Numbered from the stretch's first letter, positions 1 to 13,272 are shown. The stretch is 64,000 bases of DNA from Angustibacter luteus (GCF_039541115.1 NZ_BAABFP010000005.1:170447-234446), one strand, 5' to 3'. Program-made: numbers and translations. Notes: generated by a model not told the origin, from the sequence alone.

Positions 1-91
1 CCCCGCACACCCACGCTTCCGCCACCCAGTCCGGTTTCCGCCACTCAAGCCGCACCAGGAGCGCTCTCGACCGGACTGAACGGCGGAAAGG

Positions 92-340
92 TCAGCCCGG
101 GCGTCGCCAGCTGCTGCCGATGACGGCAGCCAGCGGCAGCAAGGGCGCGGCCAGCACCAGCGCGGCGATGCGCCACGGCGTCGGTGCCGGCACGAAGAAG
201 CCGAACAGCACGAGCGCGATGCACGGCACCCACACGAGGAAGTAGCGCACCCGCTGACGGGCGATCTCGTCGTCCCGCGCCTCGTGCTCGGTCGGCGTGA
301 CGATGTCGTACCGCGGAAGCCGCCGCGACCGGCGTGCCAT
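92..340 (-). CDS. small two-helix membrane protein (DUF3099-like)
   Basis: An 82-residue protein read from ATG at 340. The first ~30 residues are basic and charged. Two hydrophobic segments follow (about residues 33-51, starting FLVWVPCIALVLFGF, and 57-75), separated by a short PAPTPWR turn, so both ends probably face the same side of the membrane. The layout of charged head, RxRY, then two helices around a Pro-Trp-Arg turn resembles the actinobacterial DUF3099 family, whose function is unknown. Longer in-frame upstream extension is possible but adds only Arg-rich, non-membrane sequence typical of GC-rich read-through. It is transcribed away from the sdh operon. I am fairly sure it is a gene but only moderately sure of the family. 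Confidence 0.6.
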   Translation of the reverse strand: MARRSRRLPRYDIVTPTEHEARDDEIARQRVRYFLVWVPCIALVLFGFFVPAPTPWRIAALVLAAPLLPLAAVIGSSWRRPG

Positions 341-452
341 GGCGACCAGTCTGCATCCCTTCGCGTAGAAATGCTTTACGTGGGACGGTGTCCCGGCAAG
401 GATGCGTGCAGGGACCGCAACGGAGCGGGACGGCGAAGCAGGAGGTTCGTGG

Positions 453-740
453 ATGACAGCGCACGACGACCTGGAGACGGCAGCCCGGGAGCTGGCCGAC
501 CTACGCGCGTGCGTGGCGTCGTTGCAGGCGCACCTGGGCGACACCGTCGACGTCCAGCGGCTGCGCGACGACATCGCCCGCATCGCCGCGGACCTCAACC
601 TGGTTGCTCGGACCGAGGGCATGCGGCACGGACCCGCCCAGCCCGGCGAGATCATCTACATCTCGGACGAGGAGTACGACCCGTCGTTCTGGTCGGACGC
701 GGACGACGAGGGCCTGGGCGCCACCGGTCGGGCGGGCTGA
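453..740 (+). CDS. small acidic hypothetical protein upstream of sdhC
   Basis: A 95-residue protein starting at ATG 453, chosen because a strong Shine-Dalgarno (GCAGGAGG, 438-445) precedes it; an earlier in-frame ATG at 402 has none. Residues 1-55 look helical with heptad-like spacing (ELADLRACVASLQAHL, then LRDDIARIAADLNLV), suggesting a coiled coil. The C-terminal third is acidic, with EIIYISDEEYDPSFW followed by an Asp-rich tail. I do not recognise a named family. It ends three bases before the sdhC GTG, so it is probably co-transcribed with succinate dehydrogenase. Whether it has any part in complex II is unknown. Confidence 0.7.
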   Translation: MTAHDDLETAARELADLRACVASLQAHLGDTVDVQRLRDDIARIAADLNLVARTEGMRHGPAQPGEIIYISDEEYDPSFWSDADDEGLGATGRAG

Positions 741-743
741 GGG

Positions 744-1577
744 GTGGCGCGCAGCACCCCCGCAGCAGCCAAGCCCAGCACTCCCGCACCCGTGACCGGG
801 GTCGGCCATCCAGGGCGCGCGCGGATCCCCGCCCGTACCCTGCGGACCGACCGCTACTGGGTGCAGCCGGCCATCACGTTCGGTGTGCTGTTCGCGTTCA
901 TCATCTACGCCACGATCCGGGCCTTCTGGAACGGCGCCTACTACAGCGCCCCGTACATCTCGCCGTTCTACTCCCCGTGCCTGTCCACCAACTGCGTGCC
1001 GGGCACGGGCGAGGTGCACCTGCTCGGCGACTGGTGGAAGCTCTCGCCGGCCCTGATCATCCTGATCTTCCCGCTGGGCTTCCGGATGACCTGCTACTAC
1101 TACCGCAAGGCGTACTTCCGGTCGTTCTGGCTGAGCCCGCCCGCTTGCGCCGTCGCAGAGCCGCACGGTGCGTACTCGGGTGAGACGCGTTTCCCGTTGA
1201 TCCTGAACAACATCCACCGGTACTTCTTCTACGCCGGCCTGGTGTTCAACGTGATCCTCACCTACGACGCGATCCTGGGCTTCCGGAACGCGGACGGCGA
1301 GTGGGGGCACATGGGGCTCGGCACGCTGGTGCTGCTGACGAACGCCACGTTGCTCTGGCTGTACTCGCTGTCCTGCCACTCGTGTCGGCACGCGATCGGC
1401 GGCCGGCTCAAGCACTTCTCCGCACACCCGTTGCGCTACAAGGGTTGGACGTTCGTCTCCCGGCTCAACACCCGGCACATGCTGTTCGCCTGGGTCTCCC
1501 TGGTGGGGGTGGCGCTGACCGACGCGTACGTCGCGTGCCTGGCCGCCGGCGTGTTCAACGACCCCAAGTTCTTCTGA
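744..1577 (+). CDS. sdhC: succinate dehydrogenase cytochrome b membrane subunit
   Basis: The 277-residue membrane anchor of a succinate:quinone oxidoreductase. It holds haem b and the quinone site and passes electrons from SdhB to menaquinone. About five membrane helices are visible (residues ~38-60, 92-112, 152-172, 185-207, 245-268), as expected for single-subunit, di-haem type anchors. Histidines suited to haem ligation lie in NNIHRYFFY, CHSCRHAIGG and NTRHMLFAW. Length and order match the mycobacterial Sdh1 anchor (Rv0249c, ~270 residues). The GTG at 744 gives a basic N-terminus. SdhA starts 28 bases downstream, so the three sdh genes form one operon. The assignment rests on topology and context more than on catalytic motifs. 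Confidence 0.88.
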   Translation: MARSTPAAAKPSTPAPVTGVGHPGRARIPARTLRTDRYWVQPAITFGVLFAFIIYATIRAFWNGAYYSAPYISPFYSPCLSTNCVPGTGEVHLLGDWWKLSPALIILIFPLGFRMTCYYYRKAYFRSFWLSPPACAVAEPHGAYSGETRFPLILNNIHRYFFYAGLVFNVILTYDAILGFRNADGEWGHMGLGTLVLLTNATLLWLYSLSCHSCRHAIGGRLKHFSAHPLRYKGWTFVSRLNTRHMLFAWVSLVGVALTDAYVACLAAGVFNDPKFF

Positions 1578-1605
1578 TCCCAACGGTTTTCGAGGAGACG
1601 CCCGC

Positions 1606-3531
1606 GTGAGCGACCTGGAGCGCTACCAGTACGACGTCGTGGTGATCGGTGCCGGCGGCGCCGGGCTGCGCGCGGCCATCGAGGCCCGCGAGCACGGCCT
1701 GCGCACCGCGATCATCTGCAAGTCCCTGTTCGGCAAGGCGCACACGGTGATGGCCGAGGGCGGCATCGCGGCGTCCATGGGAAACGTGAACTCCAAGGAC
1801 AGCTGGCAGGTGCACTTCCGCGACACCATGCGCGGCGGCAAGTTCCTGAACAACCCGCGGATGGCCGAGCTGCACGCGCAGGAGGCGCCGCAACGCGTCT
1901 GGGAGCTGGAGACGTACGGCGCCCTGTTCGACCGCACTCCCGAGGGCAAGATCAGCCAGCGCAACTTCGGTGGTCACGAGTACCCCCGGCTCGCCCACGT
2001 CGGCGACCGCACGGGCCTCGAGCTCATCCGCACCTTGCAGCAGAAGATCGTCTCCCTGCAGCAGGAGGACCTGCGCGAGCACGGCGACCTGGACGCCCGG
2101 ATCCGGGTGTTCGCCGAGCTCACCGTGACCGACCTGCTCAAGGACGGCGACGCGATCAGCGGCGCGTTCGGCTACTGGCGTGAGTCAGGCCGGTTCGTCG
2201 TCTTCGAGGCGCCGGCCGTCGTGCTGGCGACCGGTGGCATCGGCAAGTCGTTCAAGGTGACCTCGAACTCCTGGGAGTACACCGGCGACGGCCACGCGCT
2301 GGCCCTGCGCGCCGGCGCGACGCTGATCAACATGGAGTTCATCCAGTTCCACCCGACCGGCATGGTCTGGCCGCCGTCGGTGAAGGGCATCCTGGTCACC
2401 GAGTCGGTGCGCGGCGACGGGGGAGTGCTGCGCAACAGCGAGGGCAAGCGGTTCATGTTCGACCACGTGCCCGACGTGTTCCGTGGCCAGTACGCGGACA
2501 CCGAGGAGGAGGCCGACCGCTGGTACTCCGACGCGGACAACAACAAGCGCCCCCCGGAGCTGCTGCCGCGCGACGAGGTCGCCCGCGCGATCAACACCGA
2601 GGTGAAGGAGGGCCGCGGCTCCCCGCACGGCGGTGTCTTCCTCGACGTGTCCACGCGCCTGCCCGCCGACGAGATCATCCGCCGGCTGCCATCGATGCAC
2701 CACCAGTTCAAGGAGCTCGCGGACGTCGACATCACGGCCGAGCCGATGGAGGTCGGGCCCACGTGCCACTACGTGATGGGCGGGGTCGAGGTGGATGCCG
2801 ACACCGCCGCAGCGGTGGTGCCCGGGCTGTTCGCGGCCGGCGAGGTGGCCGGTGGCATGCACGGGTCGAACCGGTTGGGTGGCAACTCGCTGTCGGACCT
2901 GCTGGTGTTCGGCCGTCGGGCCGGCGCCGGTGCCGCGGCGTACGTCGAGGGGCTGGGGGAGCGTCGTCCGGCGATCACCGACGACGACCTGGCTGCGGCG
3001 TCCAAGACGGCGCTGGAGCCGTTCACGATCGGCGGGGCCGCGGACGCCGCGGTCGAGAACCCGTACTCCATCCACTCCGAGATGCAGCAGATGATGAACG
3101 ACCTGGTCGGCATCATCCGGCGTGAGGCTGAGATCGCGGAGGCGCTGCAACGGCTGACCGGCCTGCGCGAGCGGGCCGACCGGGCCGGCGTCGAGGGCCA
3201 CCGCCAGTTCAACCCGGGCTGGCACCTGGCGCTGGACCTGCGCAACATGCTGGACGTCAGCGAGTGCGTGGCGAAGGCCGCGCTGGAGCGGACCGAGAGC
3301 CGCGGCGGCCACACCCGCGAGGACTTCCCGGCGATGGACCCGCAGTGGCGGGGCGTGAACCTGGTCTGCCGGCTGACCGACGACGGCGTCGAGCTGACCC
3401 GCCAGCCGGTGCCGGCGATCCGTCCGGAGCTGTTGACGCTGTTCGAGCGCACCGAGCTGTCCAAGTACCTGACGGACGACGAGCTCGCGGTCTTCGACGA
3501 AGCCTCCGGGCGAGGAGGGGAGCAGGCATGA
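1606..3531 (+). CDS. sdhA: succinate dehydrogenase flavoprotein subunit
   Basis: A 641-residue FAD-containing subunit that oxidises succinate to fumarate on the cytoplasmic side of the membrane, linking the TCA cycle to the respiratory chain. It shows the dinucleotide motif GAGGAG (residues 15-20), the flavin-attachment region KAHTVMAEGG (about 44-53), the substrate-loop HPTG (249-252), RGDGG (269-273), and the C-terminal NSLSDLLVFGRRAG signature. The length fits the Sdh1-type enzyme. The GTG at 1606 is preceded by GAGGAG at 1592-1597. Its stop overlaps the sdhB ATG by four bases (ATGA at 3528-3531), so the two are translationally coupled. Confidence 0.97.
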   Translation: MSDLERYQYDVVVIGAGGAGLRAAIEAREHGLRTAIICKSLFGKAHTVMAEGGIAASMGNVNSKDSWQVHFRDTMRGGKFLNNPRMAELHAQEAPQRVWELETYGALFDRTPEGKISQRNFGGHEYPRLAHVGDRTGLELIRTLQQKIVSLQQEDLREHGDLDARIRVFAELTVTDLLKDGDAISGAFGYWRESGRFVVFEAPAVVLATGGIGKSFKVTSNSWEYTGDGHALALRAGATLINMEFIQFHPTGMVWPPSVKGILVTESVRGDGGVLRNSEGKRFMFDHVPDVFRGQYADTEEEADRWYSDADNNKRPPELLPRDEVARAINTEVKEGRGSPHGGVFLDVSTRLPADEIIRRLPSMHHQFKELADVDITAEPMEVGPTCHYVMGGVEVDADTAAAVVPGLFAAGEVAGGMHGSNRLGGNSLSDLLVFGRRAGAGAAAYVEGLGERRPAITDDDLAAASKTALEPFTIGGAADAAVENPYSIHSEMQQMMNDLVGIIRREAEIAEALQRLTGLRERADRAGVEGHRQFNPGWHLALDLRNMLDVSECVAKAALERTESRGGHTREDFPAMDPQWRGVNLVCRLTDDGVELTRQPVPAIRPELLTLFERTELSKYLTDDELAVFDEASGRGGEQA

Positions 3532-4277
3532 GCTACGACGCACGGTTCCGGGTCTGGCGTGGGGACGCCGACGACGGCGAGCTGCACGACTACACGGTCG
3601 AGGTGAACGAGGGCGAGGTCGTCCTCGACATCATCCACCGGCTGCAGGCCACCCAGGCCGGCGATCTCGCCGTCCGGTGGAACTGCAAGGCCGGCAAGTG
3701 CGGATCGTGCAGCGCCGAGATCAACGGGCGTCCGCGACTGCTGTGCATGACGCGGATGAGCACCTTCACGGAGGAGGAGCTCATCACGGTCACCCCGCTG
3801 CGCGCCTTCCCCGTGATCCGCGACCTGGTGACCGACGTGTCCTTCAACTACGACAAGGCGCGACAGGTGCCGGCCTTCCAGCCACCTGCTGACCTCGAGC
3901 CCGGCGACTACCGGATGGCGCAGGTCGACGTGGAGCGCTCGCAGGAGTTCCGCAAGTGCATCGAGTGCTTCCTGTGCCAGGACGTCTGCCACGTGGTGCG
4001 CGACCACGAGGACAACAAGCAGGCGTTCGCCGGGCCGCGCTTCCTGATGCGGATCGCCGAGCTCGACATGCACCCGCTGGACGAGCGGGACCGCAAGAGC
4101 GAGGCGCAGGAGGAGTTCGGTCTCGGCTACTGCAACATCACCAAGTGCTGCACCGAGGTGTGCCCGGAGCACATCAAGATCACCGACAACGCGTTGATCC
4201 CGATGAAGGAGCGCGTCGTGGACCGCAAGTACGATCCGCTGGTGTGGCTGGGCAACAAGATCGCGCGCCGCTCCTGA
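3528..4277 (+). CDS. sdhB: succinate dehydrogenase iron-sulfur subunit
   Basis: A 249-residue electron-transfer subunit carrying three Fe-S clusters between SdhA flavin and SdhC haem/quinone. The plant-type ferredoxin half has CKAGKCGSC plus a later Cys (LLCMTR) for the [2Fe-2S] cluster. The C-terminal half has CIECFLCQDVC and CNITKCCTEVCPE for the [4Fe-4S] and [3Fe-4S] clusters. The ATG at 3528 overlaps the sdhA stop and has AGGAGGGGAG just upstream (3512-3521). It is the last gene of the sdh operon. The DNA glycosylase gene follows after 11 bases, so read-through is possible. Confidence 0.97.
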   Translation: MSYDARFRVWRGDADDGELHDYTVEVNEGEVVLDIIHRLQATQAGDLAVRWNCKAGKCGSCSAEINGRPRLLCMTRMSTFTEEELITVTPLRAFPVIRDLVTDVSFNYDKARQVPAFQPPADLEPGDYRMAQVDVERSQEFRKCIECFLCQDVCHVVRDHEDNKQAFAGPRFLMRIAELDMHPLDERDRKSEAQEEFGLGYCNITKCCTEVCPEHIKITDNALIPMKERVVDRKYDPLVWLGNKIARRS

Positions 4278-4288
4278 CCGACGGCCAG

Positions 4289-4942
4289 GTGGCGGGTTCC
4301 GTTGCGCTGCAACGGTTCCTCGCCCGACCTGTCCTGGACGTCGCGCCCGCCCTGCTCGGTGCCGTGATCGAGCACCACACGGCCGCGGGCGTGGTCGCGG
4401 TGCGGCTCACCGAGGTCGAGGCGTACGCCGGCCCGGGCGACCCGGGATCGCACGCGCGCAACGGACCCACGCCACGCACCGCGGTGATGTTCGGGCCGCC
4501 GGCCCGTCTCTACGTGTACTTCTCGTACGGCATGCACTGGTGCGTGAACGTGGTCTGCGGCCCGGTCGGGTCGGCGTCCGCCGTTCTGCTGCGCGGCGGT
4601 GAGGTCGTGCGCGGACTCGAGCTCGCTCGCACCCGGCGTCCCGCGGCCCGCCAGGACCGGGACCTGGCGCGCGGACCCGCACGCCTTGCCTCTGCACTGG
4701 GGCTGGACAAGTCGCTGGACGGCGCCGCCCTGGGTGGGTCGCGGTCGTCGTCCGCGGTCCGTCTACGGCGCAGCGGCCGGGTGGCGGGCGAGGTGTGCAC
4801 CGGGCCGCGGGTGGGGGTGAGTGGCGTCGGCGGGGACGCCGTCCGCTACCCCTGGCGGTTCTGGCTGGACGGCGAGCCGACGGTGTCCACGTACCGTCCC
4901 GGGGCGACGCGCAGCGAACCCGGTCGCGACGCGAGCCCCTGA
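4289..4942 (+). CDS. mpg: 3-methyladenine DNA glycosylase (AAG/MPG family)
   Basis: A 217-residue base-excision repair enzyme of the alkyladenine glycosylase family, which flips out and removes alkylated purines. Diagnostic blocks are EVEAYAGPGDPGSHA, with the catalytic Glu and the DPxSH element, then MFGPPARLYVYFSYGMHWC and NVVCGP. The family normally has about 190-220 residues, so it is full length. No ATG is available; the GTG at 4289, 11 bases after sdhB, gives the usual short N-terminus before the LARPVLDVAPALLG helix. In M. tuberculosis the same gene (Rv1688, from memory) also precedes tyrS, which supports the call. Confidence 0.93.
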   Translation: MAGSVALQRFLARPVLDVAPALLGAVIEHHTAAGVVAVRLTEVEAYAGPGDPGSHARNGPTPRTAVMFGPPARLYVYFSYGMHWCVNVVCGPVGSASAVLLRGGEVVRGLELARTRRPAARQDRDLARGPARLASALGLDKSLDGAALGGSRSSSAVRLRRSGRVAGEVCTGPRVGVSGVGGDAVRYPWRFWLDGEPTVSTYRPGATRSEPGRDASP

Positions 4943-5006
4943 TCCGGCAGGCTGGGCCCCGAACCGTCCGGGCCCCGAGCCGCCGGGCACGACGAAGGGA
5001 CCGATC

Positions 5007-6272
5007 GTGAGCGACATCCTCGACGAGCTGCGATGGCGGGGCCTGGTGGCGCAGACCACCGACGAGGCCGCGCTACGCCAGGCACTCGCCGACGGGCCGA
5101 TCACCTTCTACTGCGGCTTCGACCCGACGGCGCCCAGCCTGCACATGGGCAACCTCGTGCAGCTGATCGCGATGCGTCACCTGCAGCGCGCGGGACACCG
5201 GGCGCTGTGCCTGGTCGGAGGGTCCACGGGGCTGATCGGCGACCCGAAGGCCACGGCGGAGCGTCAGCTCAACGACCCGTCGGTCGTGGCGGACTGGGTG
5301 GCCCGGATCCAGCGGCAGGTGCGCCCGTTCCTGGACTTCGAGGGCGACAACCCGGCGACCATGGTGAACAACCTGGACTGGACGGCGCCCATCAGCGCCC
5401 TGGAGTTCCTGCGGGACATCGGCAAGCACTTCCGGGTCAACACGATGATCCGCAAGGACGCGGTCGCCGCCCGCCTGGCCAGTGAGGACGGGATCAGCTA
5501 CACCGAGTTCAGCTACCAGATCCTGCAGGGACTGGACTACCTGCAGCTGTTCCGCCAGTTCGGCTGCACGTTGCAGACCGGGGGCACCGACCAGTGGGGC
5601 AACCTGACCGCGGGAGTCGACCTGATCCACCGGGCCGAGCACGCGTCGGTGCACCTGCTGACCACACCGTTGATCACGAAGGCCGACGGCACCAAGTTCG
5701 GCAAGACCGAGTCGGGCACGGTGTGGCTGGACCCCTCGATGATGTCGCCGTACGCGTTCTACCAGTTCTGGGTGAACGCGGACGACGCCTCGGTGATCTC
5801 CTACCTCAAGGTGTTCACCGACCGGACCCGCGACGAGGTGGCCGCTCTCGAGCAGGAGGTGGCAGAGCGTCCGTTCGCCCGGCAGGCCCAGCGCACGCTC
5901 GCGGCCGACGTGACCACGTTGGTGCACGGCTCCGGCGCCACCGCGTCCGTGGAAGCAGCGAGCAGCGCGCTCTTCGGCCGAGGCGCGTTGGCGGAGCTGG
6001 ACGCCGGCACGTTGGCCGACGCCACGGCCGAGCTCGCGCGAGCCAAGGTGTCGCCGGGGAGCTCCGTCGTGGAGGCCTTCGTGGACGCCGGCCTCGCCCC
6101 CAGCCGCGGTGCTGCCCGTCGCACGATCGACGAGGGTGGTGCCTACGTGAACAACGTGAAGGTCGTCGACCCGGACGCCGTGTTCGCCGCGGATCAGCTG
6201 CTGCACGGGCGTTTCGCGGTGCTCCGACGCGGCAAGAAGTCGCTCGCCGCCGCCGTCGCCGACGTCTCCTGA
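5007..6272 (+). CDS. tyrS: tyrosyl-tRNA synthetase
   Basis: A 421-residue class I aminoacyl-tRNA synthetase charging tRNA-Tyr. The Rossmann catalytic domain carries the HIGH-type signature PSLHMGN (residues 44-49) and the KMSKS-loop variant KFGKT (230-234). The C-terminal S4 RNA-binding domain starts around residue 355 (VVEAFVDAGLAPSRGAARR). KFGKT in place of KMSKS is usual for bacterial TyrRS. GTG at 5007 is preceded by GAAGGGA (4994-5000); the longer in-frame extension to 4821 overlaps mpg and is non-coding in character. It is the last protein gene before the rRNA operon. Confidence 0.97.
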   Translation: MSDILDELRWRGLVAQTTDEAALRQALADGPITFYCGFDPTAPSLHMGNLVQLIAMRHLQRAGHRALCLVGGSTGLIGDPKATAERQLNDPSVVADWVARIQRQVRPFLDFEGDNPATMVNNLDWTAPISALEFLRDIGKHFRVNTMIRKDAVAARLASEDGISYTEFSYQILQGLDYLQLFRQFGCTLQTGGTDQWGNLTAGVDLIHRAEHASVHLLTTPLITKADGTKFGKTESGTVWLDPSMMSPYAFYQFWVNADDASVISYLKVFTDRTRDEVAALEQEVAERPFARQAQRTLAADVTTLVHGSGATASVEAASSALFGRGALAELDAGTLADATAELARAKVSPGSSVVEAFVDAGLAPSRGAARRTIDEGGAYVNNVKVVDPDAVFAADQLLHGRFAVLRRGKKSLAAAVADVS

Positions 6273-6301
6273 CGCCTGCGAATCGAGGGTGGCGGGCGTC
6301 A
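6270..6301 (+). terminator. weak hairpin after tyrS
   Basis: Arms at 6270-6279 and 6292-6301 form a 10-bp stem with one G-T wobble and a 12-base loop, starting at the tyrS stop codon. No T-run follows, so termination is only a possibility. It sits just upstream of the first rRNA promoter, where a terminator would make sense. Confidence 0.3.
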
Positions 6302-6313
6302 CGGCCCCCCGAT

Positions 6314-6343
6314 TTGACGTCGTCGCGCGGGGCCCTCTAATGT
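6314..6343 (+). promoter_or_regulatory. rRNA operon promoter P1
   Basis: TTGACG (6314-6319), 18-base spacer, TAATGT (6338-6343): a good match to the housekeeping sigma consensus. It lies about 500 bases upstream of the 16S gene, as with the distal promoters of other actinobacterial rrn operons. The assignment rests on sequence alone. Confidence 0.6.
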
Positions 6344-6478
6344 TCTCGACGTCAGCCCGACAGGGAGGAACGGACACCGCGGGGTGGCCGGTCCCGCGGA
6401 CTGAAACCCCAACAACAGCACCGGGTGACCGGGGCTTGACCGCGCCCTCGGGCGGTGGTCAGGGCGGCTCTCAGAGCC

Positions 6479-6487
6479 TGCTAGAGT
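6479..6487 (+). promoter_or_regulatory. possible extended -10 rRNA promoter
   Basis: TGCTAGAGT gives an extended -10 (TGN plus TAGAGT at 6482-6487). No convincing -35 hexamer lies 16-18 bases upstream; a TTGACC at 6436 is too far away. It may be an intermediate rRNA promoter. Confidence 0.35.
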
Positions 6488-6547
6488 AGGGACTCGATCC
6501 CCACCGCAGGACGAGTCAACAAGCTTCGGGCCTCGCCCGGAACGAAG

Positions 6548-6577
6548 TTGACTGCCTCGACGCGGATCGGCTAAGTT
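6548..6577 (+). promoter_or_regulatory. rRNA operon proximal promoter
   Basis: TTGACT (6548-6553), 18-base spacer, TAAGTT (6572-6577). The start would be near 6584, about 50 bases before the antitermination-like element at 6633, which is the usual arrangement for the proximal rrn promoter. Confidence 0.6.
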
Positions 6578-6632
6578 AGAACGGTTGCCCCGACGGACAG
6601 GCCGAAAGGTCCGATGCGGTGCGCGTCCGATC

Positions 6633-6654
6633 CTTGAGAACTCAACAGTGTGCC
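6633..6654 (+). promoter_or_regulatory. boxA/CL-type antitermination element in rRNA leader
   Basis: Begins CTTGAGAACT and runs through CACAGTG-like sequence. The same block recurs before 23S at 8710-8730. Such paired elements (boxA or CL) mark mycobacterial and streptomycete rrn leaders and spacers and are linked to Nus-factor antitermination and processing. Confidence 0.65.
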
Positions 6655-6662
6655 AAAAATCG

Positions 6663-6800
6663 ATGCCATATAACACTCGTCATGGCATCAGCGGCGATGG
6701 GCCATTCGGCTCGGAGTCTCTGTTGCCAGACGATTCCTTTGGTTAAGAACGGATGACCTCGTGTCATCCACTTCTAGCCATGGATCGGGTCTTCGGACCC
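6663..6800 (+). other. 16S leader with three hairpins
   Basis: The leader between the boxA-like element and 16S contains no gene. It holds three perfect hairpins: a 7-bp stem at 6663-6669/6682-6688; a 7-bp stem at 6751-6757/6763-6769; and a 5-bp stem closed by a TTCG tetraloop at 6787-6800. These are typical of pre-rRNA leaders and probably guide folding or RNase processing. Confidence 0.55.
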
Positions 6801-6846
6801 AACCTCAAGAGATGTCGCCCTGCGCCAGCGTGGGGTGAACAAAACA

Positions 6847-11837
<4,991 letters not shown>

Positions 11838-11846
<9 letters not shown>

Positions 11847-11872
11847 ACAAAGATGCTACGCGTCCACTGTGC
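11838..11872 (+). repeat. 3' arm of the 23S rRNA processing stem
   Basis: Reverse complement of 8720-8753 (see that entry). It spans the end of mature 23S and the first part of the 23S-5S spacer. Confidence 0.75.
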
Positions 11873-11916
11873 GGTTCCCGAGATGCGGTCGGAGACGACT
11901 GTGACATCTCCATAGA

Positions 11917-12036
11917 GTTTCGGCGGCCATAGCATTGGGGAAACGCCCGGCTCCATTCCGAACCCGGAAGCTAAGCCCAATAGCGCCGATGGTACTGCAA
12001 GGGGGACCTTGTGGGAGAGTAGGACGCCGCCGGACA
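11917..12036 (+). rRNA. rrf: 5S ribosomal RNA
   Basis: About 120 bases. The terminal helix pairs TTTCGGCGGC near 11918 with GCCGCCGGA near 12027. Internal landmarks GGGAAACGCCCGGCTCCATT and CCGAACCCGGAAGCTAAG are the standard loop B/C sequences. It is the last gene of the rrn operon, followed eight bases later by a strong terminator. End points are approximate. Confidence 0.93.
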
Positions 12037-12044
12037 TTCTTTCG

Positions 12045-12085
12045 AGACGCCCACCCGGGTCACCCCGGGTGGGCGTCTTCGTTTT
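12045..12085 (+). terminator. rho-independent terminator of the rRNA operon
   Basis: A perfect 15-bp stem (12045-12059/12064-12078) with a TCAC tetraloop, followed by TCGTTTT. This is the clearest intrinsic terminator in the window and closes the rrn operon. Confidence 0.92.
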
Positions 12086-12129
12086 GCCCGTACGCTGGAT
12101 CAGATGCGTTGCGACGGAAGGGTTTCGCC

Positions 12130-13272
12130 ATGACCGACGAGGACCGCCCCACCGACTCGTCCGCAGGCGGCGACCGGCCGCATGGCGAAGGCGCCGGCGG
12201 GAGCGGTTCGCGTGCCTCTCGCAGTTCTGGAGCCTCTCGCAGTTCTGGAGCCCCCCGCCGAGACGGAGCCTCTCGCAGTTCTGGAGCCCCCCGCCGAGAC
12301 GGCTCAGGCGCCTCTCGCGGGGCCTCCGGGTCGCGCACCGGCCAGGGCCGTGACGACCGCGGCCGGTCCAGCGGGGCACCAAGGACTGGCGGTGCACCGA
12401 GGAGTGGCCAGGGCGCCCCGGCGCGCCGCAGTGGCCCCAGCGGTTCAGGTGGCGCACCCGCGGGGCGGGGCGGCCCGCCGAGCGGTCGACCGCGGTCCGC
12501 GGACGAGCCGATGAAGCTCCTTGGACCGCGTCGCGATGCGCCCGTCGAGCCGGCCCTGCCCGAAGACGTCGTGGCAGCCGATCTCGACCGGGCCGTTCGC
12601 GCTCAGCTCCGCTCGCTCAGCAAGCCCAATGCCGAGCAGGTGGCTCGTCACCTGGTGATGGTGACCCGGTTGCTGCCGGACGAGCCGGAGCAGGCGTACG
12701 CGCACGCCATGTCTGCCCAGCGGCGAGCCGGCCGGGTGGCCGTCGTGCGTGAGGTGGTCGGCATCGCCGCCTACCACGCCGGGCTGTGGTCCGAGGCGCT
12801 GGCGGAGCTGCGCGCGGCCCGCCGCATGAGTGGGTCCTCGCACCAGCTGCCCTTGATGGCCGACGCCGAACGCGGCCTGGGCCGTCCAGAGCGGGCCCTC
12901 GAGCTCGCCGCGAGCGACGAGGCGGCGACCTTGACGCGCGCCGAGCAGGTCGAGATGGCCATCGTGGTGTCCGGTGCTCGTCGAGACCTCGGGCAGCCCG
13001 ATGCCGCCGTCCTTGCGCTGCAGGTCCCCGAGCTGCAGGGCCGAGCCCTGCATCCGTTCACTGCACGACTGCGCTACGCCTACGCCGACGCGTTGCTGGC
13101 TGCCGGGCGGGCTGACGAGGCGACCGCCTGGTTCGCCCAGGCCGCGGACGCCGACGTCGACGGCCTGACCGACGCCGACGAGCGGCTGGCCGACCTGCAG
13201 GGGGTCGAGTTCACCGACCTCGACGACGACGACTCCCCGGAAGGGGCGTCGCCTGACCCGTCCGCTGAGTAG
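12130..13272 (+). CDS. TPR-like protein with low-complexity repeat N-terminus
   Basis: A 380-residue protein starting at ATG 12130, with GGAAGG (12116-12121) upstream. Residues 1-125 are Gly/Ser/Arg-rich and disordered and include a tandem hexapeptide repeat (ASRSSG/APRRDG, residues 29-58). From about residue 150 it is helical, with TPR-like pairs (EQAYAHAMSAQRRAGR, YHAGLWSEALAELRAARR, RYAYADALLAAGRADEATAWF), ending in an acidic tail. The basic low-complexity head suggests RNA or ribosome binding, but that is inference. Actinobacteria often have such a protein downstream of tyrS or rrn. It is probably the first gene of the tlyA-recN transcription unit. Function unknown. Confidence 0.85.
   Translation: MTDEDRPTDSSAGGDRPHGEGAGGSGSRASRSSGASRSSGAPRRDGASRSSGAPRRDGSGASRGASGSRTGQGRDDRGRSSGAPRTGGAPRSGQGAPARRSGPSGSGGAPAGRGGPPSGRPRSADEPMKLLGPRRDAPVEPALPEDVVAADLDRAVRAQLRSLSKPNAEQVARHLVMVTRLLPDEPEQAYAHAMSAQRRAGRVAVVREVVGIAAYHAGLWSEALAELRAARRMSGSSHQLPLMADAERGLGRPERALELAASDEAATLTRAEQVEMAIVVSGARRDLGQPDAAVLALQVPELQGRALHPFTARLRYAYADALLAAGRADEATAWFAQAADADVDGLTDADERLADLQGVEFTDLDDDDSPEGASPDPSAE
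12214..12303 (+). repeat. 18-bp in-frame tandem repeat (five units)
   Basis: Five consecutive 18-base units. Units 1, 2 and 4 are GCCTCTCGCAGTTCTGGA (ASRSSG); units 3 and 5 are GCCCCCCGCCGAGACGG plus A or C (APRRDG). The copies are identical at DNA level, so they are recent or kept homogeneous by slippage. Confidence 0.9.

Noticed and set aside
12214-12303. Regular repeats that could suggest a CRISPR array or other non-coding repeat.
   Set aside because: Units are 18 bp, contiguous without spacers and in frame with a coding region.
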